DNA from: Hydra vulgaris | Taxonomy: Eukaryota; Cnidaria; Hydrozoa; Anthoathecata; Hydridae | Length of the DNA: 64,000 nucleotides | Reading direction: 5' to 3' | NCBI RefSeq assembly: GCF_038396675.1 | Contig: NC_088929.1 | Span: 36,440,001-36,504,000 of the forward strand | Part shown: positions 21,893 through 32,388 of the stretch, in pieces | How positions within the stretch are numbered: the first letter of the stretch is position 1 | Layout: each line of letters begins with the position of its first letter | The notes under the pieces: model-generated | What the model was told of the DNA's origin: nothing | Database searches by the model: none | The model's input: only the letters and a program-made list of their open reading frames with translations | Program-made: the position numbers and the translations under genes

Positions 21893-22604
21893 GTATGTCG
21901 GTTTTTGTTTTTTTTTAAACCGGCAAAGTTACTTTTGGTGAAGAGTTTTATGAAGATTCCAAATCTGCAAAAAGAAATTATAAAAAATAATGTCTTGCTA
22001 GGTGGGGTAGCGTTAATTTAAACGGAATATTGATTAAAATGTAACTAATTAACCGGGCAGAACTAAAATTAAAAAGAAAAAAATTTTCTAAAATTTTTAA
22101 ATAACTCAATAATCGTTATGTTGAATTTTAAGAAAATTGATTATTTGGTTCAAAAAGTCATAAAAATAAATACAGAAAACGAGATTTTGTGAAGGGTATT
22201 TTTACAAATATTAGGCACTTTTTTCATATTTTTGGACAAAGAATGTTACGTAAAGTGTATTGTTTTTTCCTGTTTTTATCAAACTTCAAATAAGGGGAGT
22301 TCATTTTTGTGGGCAATTTTATTATGGAATCCGAATCTAAAAAATAAATAAAAATCAAATATGTCTTGTTGGAGGGAACGCTTAGTTTTCAACGAAAAAA
22401 TAACTAAACTATGAATAGTTAAAGTGTGAAAATTTTAAACTAAAAAAAAATGTTCAATTATTTGATTAACTCAATATAAACTATGTTAAACTTCATGATG
22501 ATATCATATTTTATTAAAAAGTCAAAAAAAATATAAACACATAATGGGAGCTTTTGCGAAGGTTGCTTTTAGAAAAATTTGTCGATTTTTTCATAATTTA
22601 GACA

Positions 22605-22841
22605 GTGAATGTTATCGTAGGGTGCCCTTTCTTTTCTAAAACCAATAATAAGTCAAACACTTTTGTTATAACAAACAGTATATTATATACTAATACATTT
22701 TATAATATATATTATATAATACTGATATCTTTATTACAATTTACATATAATTATCAATTAATAGTTTATAAATTTTATTTAAAATTTGTGAGTCCAAATA
22801 GCTTATACTTCGTATTGTTTTTGCTCATAAAACCCTACTGA
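22605..22841 (+). repeat. Left-arm copy of an inverted open frame
   Basis: A 78-codon frame starting MNVIVGCPFFSKTNN appears here on plus and again on minus at 24,089-23,853. It differs at only a few residues. It is part of the inverted arms and hydrophobic low-complexity, so probably not a protein. Confidence 0.7.
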
Positions 22842-22914
22842 TTTGTTGTGGTCATATATATTCTACTCGCTTCTCTTGGAAATAGGTTTTTGCACAAGAA
22901 ATTCATTTGGAATT

Positions 22915-23835
22915 AAATATGGCGAGATCCCTCTAATGCAAGTATACAAGCAAAAAATTTGAAAAAGTAACTTTAGGTGAATTACTTATTGTTTTGCGAG
23001 ACAAAATACTTAATGATCTTTTGGCTGATCAGGCATACAAATGCAGAACTGTAACAGCAATAAAATCTGGAGCGTTGTCTGAAAATTTATTAAACCTTGA
23101 AATAAGCCTGTTTCTCATTCCAGATGGCGCATTACACCCAACCGTTTTTGTACATTGTGGGTTCAATTAATTTTTTAACAAAAAAACCTCAAAAATCTAC
23201 GTTTAATTATTAAATTTATAGTTGTGTATTTTCCTTGTTGGTTAAAATAAACGTAAAACATTTCTGTTTAGATGGACCTCAGCATTTTTTATTTCAATTG
23301 AAACAACTAAAATATCAAAAAAAAGAAGTTGTTGCAATAGAATGAAAACTGTAAATAGATCTGTATGGTTTGCCTTTAGGAAAAGCATTATTCAGACTAT
23401 TTTGTGTTTCGAAGATGAAGAGGAATGAAAGTTAGGAGTGAAAAAGGTGCAAGAGATTAAAAAGGAAGGAGATGATAATATTCAGTTTGGAGAGTTCAGT
23501 AAGAATTCGCAAAACCCCATTCATATATATTGGATATATTGGTGCTGATAAATTTACCAATCTGATTGAGTGGAAAGATTTAATATACGAACAACTACTT
23601 ACCACAAGCCTCACAACCCATGAACTCAGAAAATATTTTCACAAGCCTATGGTTGTTCTATATTTGTCATTCCATTCCCAATCCATTGAACGTTGTGTTA
23701 AGCAGGTTTCGTTTTTTTACAATTACATGAATATAACAACTTATTTAAAATTTGTTAATGACTAAATTTTTATTGTTCAATATAGGTTATAGAGCCTTGT
23801 GCAAAAACATTTTTCCATGAGAAGCGAGTAGGATA
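22915..23835 (+). pseudogene. Family T transposase-like C-terminus, copy 2
   Basis: Plus-strand segments read RDPSNASIQAKNLKK, VTLGELLIVLRDKILNDLLA and DQAYKCRTVTAIKSGALSEN (22,928-23,090). After a deletion they resume with LGVKKVQEIKKEGDDNIQFG (23,432-23,490), then FTNLIEWKDLIYEQLLTTSL and KPMVVLYLSFHSQSIERCVK (23,550-23,702). A GT..AG gap (23,706-23,785) is followed by VIEPCAKTFFHEKRVGYIRA (23,786-23,845). The order and the ending match the C-terminus of the pseudogene at 12,600-12,950 (WEEA..., VxAASxxVFGFExR). The last exon lies within the right inverted arm, so a second, inverted copy exists at about 22,850-22,905. Stops and missing segments show it is not functional. Confidence 0.55.
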
Positions 23836-24636
23836 TATAAGAGCATAAGAAATCAGTCGGGTTTTATGAGCAAAAACAATACGAAATATAACTTATTTGG
23901 ACTCACAAATTTTAAATAAAATTTATAAACTATTAATTGATAGTTATATGTAAATTGTAATAAAGATATCAGTATTATATAATATATATTATAAAATATA
24001 TTAGTATATAATATACTGTTTGTTATAACAAATGTGTTTGACTTATTATTGGTTTTAGAAAAGAAAGGGCACCCTACGATCACATTCACTGTCTAAATTA
24101 TGAAAAAATCGACAAGTTTTTCTAAAAGCAACCTTCGCAAAAGCTCCCATTATGTGTTTATATTTTTTTTGACTTTTTAACAAAATATGATATCATCATG
24201 AAGTTTAACATAGTTTATATTGAGTTAATCAAATAATTGAACATTTTTTTTTAGTTTAAAATTTTCACACTTTAACTATTCATAGTTTAGTTATTTTTTC
24301 GTTGAAAACTAAGCGTTCCCTTCAACAAGACATATTTTATTTTTATTTATTTTTTAGATTCGGATTCCATAATAAAATTGCCCACAAAAAAGAACTCCCC
24401 TTATTTGAAGTTTGATAAAAACAGGAAAAAACAATAGACTTTACGTAACATTCTTTGTCCAAAATATGAAAAAAGTGTCTAATTTTCAAAAAATACCCTT
24501 CACAAAATCTCGTTTTCTGTATTTATTTTTATGACTTTTTGAACTAAATAATCAATTTTCTTAAAATTCAAAATAACGATTATTGAGTTATTCAAAAAAA
24601 TTTTTTCTAAAATTTTTGAAAATTTTAGAAAAAGAA

Positions 24637-24723
24637 ATTGTTCAAAGTAATTTTAAGTAATGGTGAGTCTTACCACGTCAAAAAATTGTTCAAAGTAATT
24701 TTAAGTAATGGTGAGTCTTACCA
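24637..24723. repeat. Tandem 38-bp motif, third copy at 25,497
   Basis: ATTGTTCAAAGTAATTTTAA followed by GTAATGGTGAGTCTTACCA occurs at 24,637-24,674 and 24,685-24,723. It recurs with one change at 25,497-25,535. It is absent from the left arm of the surrounding element. Confidence 0.85.
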
Positions 24724-24779
24724 TGGGCTACATTTTAGTCAATTTTCCGTTCAAAACAACGCAGACCCACCCAGCAAGA

Positions 24780-24781
<2 letters not shown>

Positions 24782-24818
<37 letters not shown>
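24782..24818. repeat. T37 homopolymer
   Basis: A run of 37 T inside the right inverted arm. The left arm has a normal sequence here (about 21,980). Confidence 0.95.
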
Positions 24819-24820
<2 letters not shown>

Positions 24821-24904
24821 AGATTCGGAATCTCCATAAAATTCTTCACCAATAGTAACCTTGCCGTGTTTGAATCTGATAAAAAAAAAATTTCGACACA
24901 CCCT

Positions 24905-25190
24905 AATGAATAGTCAGAGGACTTTTTTTGTGATCTTGACGCTTTCAAAGTTGTACAGTCTGAGAGCTCACCTCTGATTTGACCACTGTCTAGGTTTTTT
25001 AAGTTTGTTCTGCAAGATTGCAAATTCCTGATGGAACTTTGGGATTATTGAAGTCAATCTCTAGTTTGAGCAGGACCTTGGTTCGCTCTTTCGTGAAATT
25101 TGCAACTTGTCTGTCACATTTTTTTCATGCATAGAAAGCAGACAAAAATAACAAACGACTTTTTCGTTTTTGAAGGACAAAAAGTTCTTC
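24905..25190 (-). pseudogene. N-terminal fragment of family X, part 1
   Basis: Minus-strand reading includes ERTKVLLKLEIDFNNPKVPS and GICNLAEQT, then LSDCTTLKASRSQKKSSDYS. The pattern LxLEIxFxxPKVPxGIC is one I recall at the start of cnidarian repeat-family proteins that carry the FICQVGKSKH block seen at 21,656-21,892. The two parts lie in the same orientation, split by the inverted-repeat element. Stops are present. No start codon can be assigned with confidence. Confidence 0.4.
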
Positions 25191-26439
25191 AAAAACAAAA
25201 ATAATCAATACATTGCATTTGCTCTGACTTACAAAAGTTTGTAATCTTCTACAAATACTTAAAAAAAATTCTAGTTTCTTGATTTTGATTTAATTTAGTC
25301 TACTAATAAGAATTCATCAGAAGTTACTTCTAGTTTAAAATAATTAAGTAAATACTTCCAAACTTCTTCCGAAAGAGTAATCAAACATTTTTATCAATTT
25401 GTTTAATTAGACGATTAGTATTGCAGTAAAATTTTAATGTACTAAGTTTTTTGAATTTTTTAAAATTGATTGATTTTGCAAAAGTTACGTCAAAAAATTG
25501 TTCAAAGTAATTTTAAGTAATGGTGAATCTTACCAAGGGTTACCATTTTGCCAAACTTCATCATCAGGAACACCAGGGTAAGGCTAAAATTTTGCCTTGT
25601 TTGTTATGAAAATCTTGCTACGAACTATTATCTTCAAGACTGCAGCAATAGTTAAAACAAGTTTTTTTATTATTTATTAACATAAAACATCCAGCGTAAC
25701 CAAATGGATTATTCAACTATCCGGCCCAATGCTGGATAATATACAATTTGTAAATATATATCCCATCTGGGACACTTCTACTTTTTATTCATTTAATAAA
25801 AAAATTAAGATATAAAATAAATTATTTATAATAATTCAAAAATAAAATTTTAAAAGCTTACTTAAGTTGCCCTGTCACCAACTTTACTCTCAATTGGCAT
25901 TTCTTTAAGGTTTTAGCGGTTGTAAATTAAAATTTATTAATAAAAATTTTTGTTGTAAATTACTGTAATTATTATTATTGTAAATAATAATTAAGCCATT
26001 GCATTTTGTAGAGTTCCAATTTTGAGAGAACACTCGTTAGTTAGTGTGACTCCTAAAGCACTTGGTGTTGCAGAATTTATTAAACACTTTGGCAATTCAC
26101 TTAGATTATTCAGTGAACATACAACATAATCAATACATTCAATACTGAAAGAATAATGTAAAAGTAAAAATAAAAAAGGAAGTCCCATTCTGATTACGGA
26201 TACAAGCTTTTGCAGTTCATTGTCGACTTCAACAACAAATATTCATTAACTCGTCTAAAAAACCTTATAAGCTTAAAATAATATTTAAAAAAACTTAATT
26301 TTGATGTTTTGTACAGTGGGAATAATTTTATTTTAGTACTTCTTAATTTTTGGCATTATCGTTGTTTCTGAAAAATTAATTTGAAAGAATTTTTATCTAA
26401 AATTTGTTAACTAATGGCGTTTCTCATCAAAATCTTCTT
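25191..26439. other. No gene recognised
   Basis: AT-rich spacer. Apart from the third copy of the 38-bp motif (25,497) I see nothing. The minus frame at 26,188-25,991 resembles no known family. Confidence 0.45.
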
Positions 26440-29436
26440 CTATCTATCTATAATATAACTGCTACAAAAACGTTTAACGTCGTTTCATTAATTGCAAGGC
26501 TATGAAAGAGTGCGTTCTCTAAATTCACGCGGCCATTGAAGAATGATCTCTTAAGCGAGTTAAAACTTTTTACCTTTTGGAATTTAATTATTATTTATTA
26601 GTTTAGAAATATTACATAAAGAAGCATATTAAGATAAATAATCATCGTTAAAATCATATTATAATTGAAGTAAGTATAGAAAATAGTTACATATAACAAT
26701 TTTACTAGATATAAAGTAGAAAGGATTACTCATTTTAATTTTTAAAATCGTTTACATTTTCACAATATTTCAAAAACAAACAAAATGATTTTGTTTGTTT
26801 TAGTTTTTCCTTTAGCTTTAGCTTTTTAGCAGTTTTATTTTATTATTTTATTTTTTAAAAGGAAATAGGGGTATGGATGAGGTCTAATTATTTTTTAAAA
26901 GTTATACTAATGCTATTTCCATAAAAGTGGTTTCCATAAAAGTGGTTACTACTTTGAAATTTTTGTGACGCTATTAGCTATTTTCGTTCACTTTTAGAAA
27001 ATTTAGAAAAAAAATTAAAACTTTATGCCAACACTGACATGGCATGTCACATGTTATTGCATGGAAAGGTTAAATTTTGTTATAAGGATTACAGTGCTTA
27101 TATAAAAAAAAAAAATTAAGGTAAAGAGTATTGTTTGTATATTTATTTTGTTTACTTTAAGTCTTTTAAATTTTCTCGTTTCATTTTTAAATTTTTGTTT
27201 GCATATGTTTATTGTTTGCATATATGCTTTTTTGATAAGTATGTGTATGTGATAATATGTGCTTTATAGTTGTTTTATCAATGTTTTTTTATAATAATGT
27301 AAAGTGTTTTTTTATTGCTTGGGTATTTGGTGCATATGTTTATGTTAAAATGTTTCCATGTTTTGAAAGTGCTGTGACTTAGTAAACGTTTAGAGCAAGA
27401 TTCGTCAACTTTGCCAGCCATATGATGTACTTATAACAGAGGGTTACACGATAGTGTCTGTGTCAAGTTGCTACTGCTTTAGGTCTAGCTGTTTTCAAGC
27501 CTTTACTATAAATTATTCTAAAAATACATAATAATGTATTTTAATAAAATTTTGCGTAATGTTGTTACTTATCTTCTGTTATATATGAATGTTATGTTAC
27601 TTAAGTTATGTTATATGCATAATATATTAACTTATGGTGTGTGCTATTGTTGTGTGTTGTTGCTGTGGTGTTGTTTTTTTGTTATCTTTTGAGTTGATAG
27701 ACATTTGGCTTATCTTCATGTTGGTGTCTATTGTTAAAAATGATAAATAGGTAATTTTATTAAAAATCACTGCTTTTATTCATTCACGAAAAGCCAATAC
27801 AAATTATTTGGCATATATGCAATTTGTTTTATCTCAATTTGATTTTCTGTCTTTAGCGCTGTTTACTACATGATTTTGCTATCAATATTTAAGAATCATG
27901 ATGTTCCAGCATAAATTATTTTGTAAAAGTTAACATGAAATAATAATATTTTACAACTACTACTCTGGTAAATCACAACAGCTTTTTTCTATAAGGTACA
28001 TTGATTTTTATTTTTTGTATGTAATGTTTTTCTTATTTATCTACTTATTTGTTACATTTTTTATTTTAGATTTATGTATTTATGTGGTATAGAAGAAATG
28101 TTGTAAAGTTTTGTGAATTTTTTAAAAACGTTTACTAATAATTTTTTTGAAGAAATAATATTTAAGTTTGCAAAAAAGAGTTTACAACCTGTTTTTTTTT
28201 TAGTTTTTCTGTGTTAGCAGTACGTTTATTATTAGAATTGCATGTATTTAATAATTTAATTTATTACTTTTTGCTAAGTTAATTTTTTTTTAAACGTTGT
28301 CTAGCTGATATATATTCTTTTTTTAAAGTCATAAGGTTATTGTATAATTTATTTTAAATGACAGTTTGTTATATATAAAAATTATTTCTGTGTGCTTTTT
28401 AGAGTAGAAAAAAAATTATATACGAATGATCACAATCTTCGAGATTCGTTTAAGATTTTTTGTTACTACTTTCAATTAAAAGTGAAGTTTAAATGGATGA
28501 TATAAGGCTAGAATCAGATATTAGTTTTAAAAATGGAAATGTTAATAAGCAAGTCAATCGTCGCAGAAATGAAAGAGATAGGCTTAGGCGTGATGAAATT
28601 AATAATCAACAAAATGCTAGAAACGCTGCTCGGCAAGCAGCAAATAATTGAGGAGAGCTTGGTTAGACGAAATGAGGAGAGCTTGGTTAGACGAATTGAA
28701 AATAATCGACGCAGAAATGAATGAGATAGGCGAGATGAGATTTATAATCGACAAAAAGCTAGTAAGGTTGTTAGATACGAAAGAATGCATTGCATTGCAA
28801 GTATTAATACTATTCCAGATTATAATTGTTTAGGAGAAATGATTTTTATTTGTCAGCATTGTGGTGGTCAGAAATTTCCTAATGAAACGCATTTGTTTTT
28901 GTTGCCATAATGGAAAGGTTGTTTTGTCGCAACCTTCATCATTTTTCAATTAGACAATTTTTTTCTTCACTCTTTTATGACAAAAAACTGTTTCAGCAAT
29001 ATGTTGTCGATGCGTATGTTAAAATTAAATGCCAGCGCCTTGATTTCATCAGAAATAAACAAAACAAACTAAGAAGCGAGTAGTATGATGCCTTACACAA
29101 ACATGTAAACAACCTTGGAAATGGTCATAATGTTAGACAAGGGCGTGTTGTAGTTTTGCAATCAACTTATGTAAGAAGTCCAAGAGCTTTAAAAAAAAAA
29201 CTTTGAAGGTGCTATTTTTATTTAAATAAAATTTTTCATATGTTTAACTCTTTTTAATTTACTCTCACATATTTTTTTTTTAATATTTTTAGCATCCTCT
29301 TCATTCTGTGAAAATGGTGAGGTTATGTTTTATATTTAATTATAAATTTTATTATATCCTTGTATTTGTAATTTTAGAGTCGTTAACATTTAATCACTAC
29401 AGAAATTATCGCTCCCAACACCCAGGGCCACTCTCG
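26440..29436 (+). mobile_element. Helitron copy B, deletion derivative, inverted relative to copy A
   Basis: The left end is TTCTATCTATCTATAATATA, a good match for Helitron 5' ends (TC plus TATA-rich). The 2-kb non-coding 5' region and about 220 bp of 3' region match copy A in inverse orientation. Coding sequence is present only for the N-terminal domain (28,494-29,217). The HUH/tyrosine domain and helicase are deleted. It could be mobile only in trans. Confidence 0.7.
28494..29217 (+). pseudogene. Helitron N-terminal domain (Helitron_like_N), copy B
   Basis: Starts MDDIRLESDISFKNGNVNKQ at 28,494, followed by the basic NQQNARNAARQAANN block and a stop. A 23-bp duplication of GGAGAGCTTGGTTAGACGAA lies near 28,652-28,695. 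Further frames give MIFICQHCGGQKFPNETH and CCHNGKVVLSQPS (28,838-28,935), a Cys/His finger typical of Helitron N-termini. Then come KKLFQQYVVDAYVKIKCQRL, FIRNKQNKLRSE and LHKHVNNLGNGHNVRQGRVV, ending VVLQSTYVRSPRALKKN near 29,200. At least three frame breaks are present. The Rep catalytic region that should follow is absent, and the element's 3' region begins at once. Confidence 0.75.
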
Positions 29437-29525
29437 AAGAGGTCTTTCAATTAGTGGTTTAGTAATGGTGGTATGGATGAGTTCTCCTTCAAATGGAAGG
29501 CTCATCCATACCGGGGTGTTGGGAG
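29412..29525. repeat. Nested inverted repeats (double hairpin)
   Basis: Outer arms CTCCCAACACCC (29,412-29,423) and GGGTGTTGGGAG (29,514-29,525). Inner arms GGTATGGATGAG (29,470-29,481) and CTCATCCATACC (29,501-29,512). The outer left arm is also present in Helitron copy A (about 868-880). The rest is specific to this locus. Confidence 0.85.
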
Positions 29526-29536
29526 GCGCCGAAAAA

Positions 29537-30447
29537 AAAATTACCTAATAGGTAAATGTCTTCTATCAGTGAAGATATTTATGACTTTTTTGTTGCTGCT
29601 TATTCTTCGGTGATTTTTTTATATTTTTTTATTTTGTGATTTATTTTTAATAATATATTATGTAACATAATTGTATAATGTAGCATAATTATGTTATGAT
29701 AATAGTGTAATGAATAAATTTAACTATATTTAAATTTATTTAGTTGTGTGTATTTAACGTTTTTAAGACAATTTTCTTTTTTAAAGAAAAATGAATCAAG
29801 TGGATACCAAAAAGTAAATAAATCCTGTATAATATAAGTTCACTTCATATTAAACTTGATAATTAAAGTTGGTGTTATAAAAAATATAACAAGAATTTAG
29901 TTTTAGTTTTTCGTCAATTTAAAGCATGATGAAGGGTTATTATTTTGTGTCAGTAACTAAAAACGTATTGTTTTGAACTTAGGAATGTCGAGGAAAATGG
30001 TTTTGCCTTACACTGATATGACCTACGTCAGTTGTACACTACTCGAATAATGTTAAATAATTGGTAAATTACTTTACCTCCTCATATTTTTAAATTATTT
30101 TTACAGATGGTTTAATTTTTTCAATTTGAAGGCGTTTTCCTAAAAGAGTATTAGTTATGGTTTCGCAACTTGTGGAAAACATCCAACTATAAATTATGTA
30201 ACAGACCGACCATAACCCGTATCACGGGTTGCTTTCTGCTAGTAATAATTAAATATCTCCGTATGTAATGTTTTGCTAAATTAATCTAGCATAAAATATC
30301 ATCATCCCACCAAAGGGTTTTTTTGAGAACCGCTGTAAACATTAAATCTGACTTTTACATGATATGTTATAATGTTCATTATTACGAAATTGTTCTCGAA
30401 CATTTTACTAAATACGGTTTCTAATATAGAGTAAAAGCGGGTCAAAT
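29537..30447. other. No gene recognised
   Basis: AT-rich spacer. A small CCCGTATCACGGG hairpin lies at about 30,209-30,221. There is no coding similarity. Confidence 0.45.
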
Positions 30448-30465
30448 GAAACAGCTATGACCATG
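30448..30465 (+). other. 18-base match to lacZ/M13 reverse-primer region of cloning vectors
   Basis: GAAACAGCTATGACCATG is identical to the sequence around the lacZ-alpha start in pUC/pBluescript-type vectors, the M13 reverse primer site. Flanking bases do not match vector. A chance 18-base match in a 64-kb window is very unlikely. Confidence 0.75.
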
Positions 30466-30720
30466 TTTATTTCTTTACTCCTACTTATCTTGTGAACAAA
30501 CATTTTGAAAATATTTTTTCATCATGTTGTGGCGAACTTTTTTTTGAATAAGATGATATAAAATTTTAATACAAAGTAAACAACTTTTTTCTATGAATGG
30601 TCAAATTTTCGGTCACGTTATAATTTTTTATTTCTTTGAATAATGGGCAAAAACTCTCGGAAGTGAAATTTGCTGGCATTAAATTTAAAACGTATCGTTA
30701 AATAATTTTTTTATGTCGTA

Positions 30721-31269
30721 CAGTGGGCTAGAATTGTCGAAAAATAGCAAAACTATTTTTCGGTTAAATACAGATATATGATACATGTTTATTGAGCTTT
30801 TAAGGCCAAGGATCTTAATTTTGGGCTCAGTTTTAATTTTGGAGTGGTCATGACCACACAAGTAGTTATTTTAGGGGTTATCAAGGGTGATAATGGGGTT
30901 TCTCGATGGTTTTTAAAACACTTTGAAAAAAAGCAAGCATAAAAAATAAATTTTCATATATCTTCTTCTTGTTTCAACATGTGATGTCAATGGACTAATA
31001 TAAACCTTTAAGAAATTAAAATGTTATAAAACTGTCCTGCTGGCCTTATATTTTATTTTTATTTGATTTTTTACATTTTCATCAATATTTGAAAAATAAA
31101 AAAATTCCCATTTTTGTGGTAAAATTGATATACTAAACTCAAAAATCAAAGTAGGGAAAAAATTATATTAGTTTTAGAGTGCTGGGGGTCTCTAGATTAC
31201 ATTTACAATAAGAAATTACTCTAATATAAAAGTTGGTTTTGAAGGTTTTTGCTCACCTCTGGCCCACTG
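30721..31269. mobile_element. Non-autonomous TIR element, 549 bp
   Basis: Ends CAGTGGGCTAGA and, inverted, CAGTGGGCCAGAG. The left end is preceded by TA; the right is followed by TG, so the target duplication is imperfect or eroded. No coding. It resembles Tc1/mariner or hAT MITEs with CAGTGG ends; the superfamily is unresolved. Confidence 0.6.
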
Positions 31270-31679
31270 TGCAATGTTTTATTAGTCTGCGTACTGAATC
31301 CATTACTAGATAAACAATGTCTTTTTTCTTTGTAGAAAGCCCTGTCATGATGACACTTCAAAAGTATCAATCATGATGATGATTCCTCCATATCATGGGT
31401 ATGGCAAACTGCATCGAGGATTTTTTTTTGTTTATCCAATTGCGTAATCCGTTTGAGGAAGCAGAGCTGGTTTGATGTGGCGTCTATCGTTGTTTTTTTT
31501 GGTCACCTAGGTGGCAACCAAAGTAGAGATTATATATTTTCTTGATGCTGGGTGTAATAGTTCGTTGTTGTAGTTTAGTTGTGAAATTGGTTTGAAACTC
31601 AGTAACACTAAGACTTATTTTTCATTATTCACAGCTATCTTTCTTACTACAAATTGCATGGGGAAGTTTAAAGATGTGC

Positions 31680-31875
31680 AGTTGTGGCGCATTGGTTAGA
31701 GTTCTGGCTCAGAATCAGGAGGCCAGTGGCTCGATGTTGGTTTTCGCCAGATAAGTTTCATTGGTAAGGAAGTAAGTGTAAACTTTTGAAGTTAAATTTG
31801 CTTCCGCAATGCGCTGTGATAAGACCGTAAGAAGGTCTTGGAGTACCTCAAATATCGCATAGAAAAAAGAAAACG
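31680..31875 (+). mobile_element. tRNA-derived SINE
   Basis: The head looks like a decayed tRNA gene: TGGCGCATTGG (A-box-like, 31,685-31,695) and GGCTCGATGTT (B-box-like, 31,728-31,738), about 43 nt apart. The region between reads TTCTGGCTCAGAATCAGGAG. It is followed by a unique body and an A-rich tail near 31,861-31,874. The order (tRNA-like pol III promoter, body, A-rich tail) is that of a SINE. No clear target duplication was found. Confidence 0.6.
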
Positions 31876-32009
31876 ACATTTTATTTGGAATAATTTATTT
31901 TAAAAGCTCAATAATAATATAGATTTTTGAATACCATATCTATGTATTCAAACACTGTGTTTTTGTTATGTGTCGGTTTGACCATATCTGTTGTTGTCCA
32001 CTAATCGAA

Positions 32010-32388
32010 TTCAACCCGATGATTGGAGTCTGGGAACAAAAAAATCTTTAATATTGGCCGTAACTGCCCCAAACGTGAGAGCAACAAGCTGATAAAGTAT
32101 TTTATGTGCTATTCTTTAATAAATTTATATTCATCAATAAATTTTAAATTTCATACAGTATACTCTTGGCTTTCAAAAATTATGACTAAATGGCTATATA
32201 AAGTTTGAACACCCCTTAATAAGCGGGGGTTACAAATTTTTCGAGGTTATAATTTTTGTACGCTAAGGGATTTTTAGCAAAGCACCCTTATTTCTATAAA
32301 TATAAAATTATAAATGTTTGGAGTTTTTTCCATGTCTGGAAGTTATATATCTCAAACATCAAAATATGCTCGATCCGCCCCTGCAATC
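32010..32388. mobile_element. Foldback/MITE family F, copy 1 (left end incomplete)
   Basis: Shares with copies at 49,481-49,862 and 52,222-52,826 the blocks CCCCAAACGTGAGAGCAACA, TTATATTCATCAATAAATTT, TGTTTGGAGTTT..CATGTCTGGA and ATCTCAAACATCAAAA. The right end reads TGCTCGATCCGCCCCTG. No coding capacity. Confidence 0.65.

Larger units (their letters stand above)
21893..24903. mobile_element. 3-kb element with about 1-kb terminal inverted repeats
   Basis: The left arm (21,893-22,901) and right arm (23,798-24,903) are reverse complements over their whole length by eye. Outer ends read GTATGTCGG and, inverted, GTGTGTCGA. The right arm has extra sequence: a 37-base T run (24,782-24,818) and a duplicated 38-bp unit (24,637-24,723). 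The centre (22,902-23,797) carries coding sequence of family T. The element sits inside a family X gene fragment, which it splits. The exact target duplication is not resolved because the ends overlap the host coding sequence. Confidence 0.8.

Noticed and set aside
24638-24913. 91-codon plus-strand frame with a Phe run
   Set aside because: It translates the duplicated 38-bp motif and the T37 homopolymer.
31680-31752. Functional tRNA gene
   Set aside because: Stems do not pair well, the A and B boxes are imperfect and a SINE-like body and A-rich tail follow.
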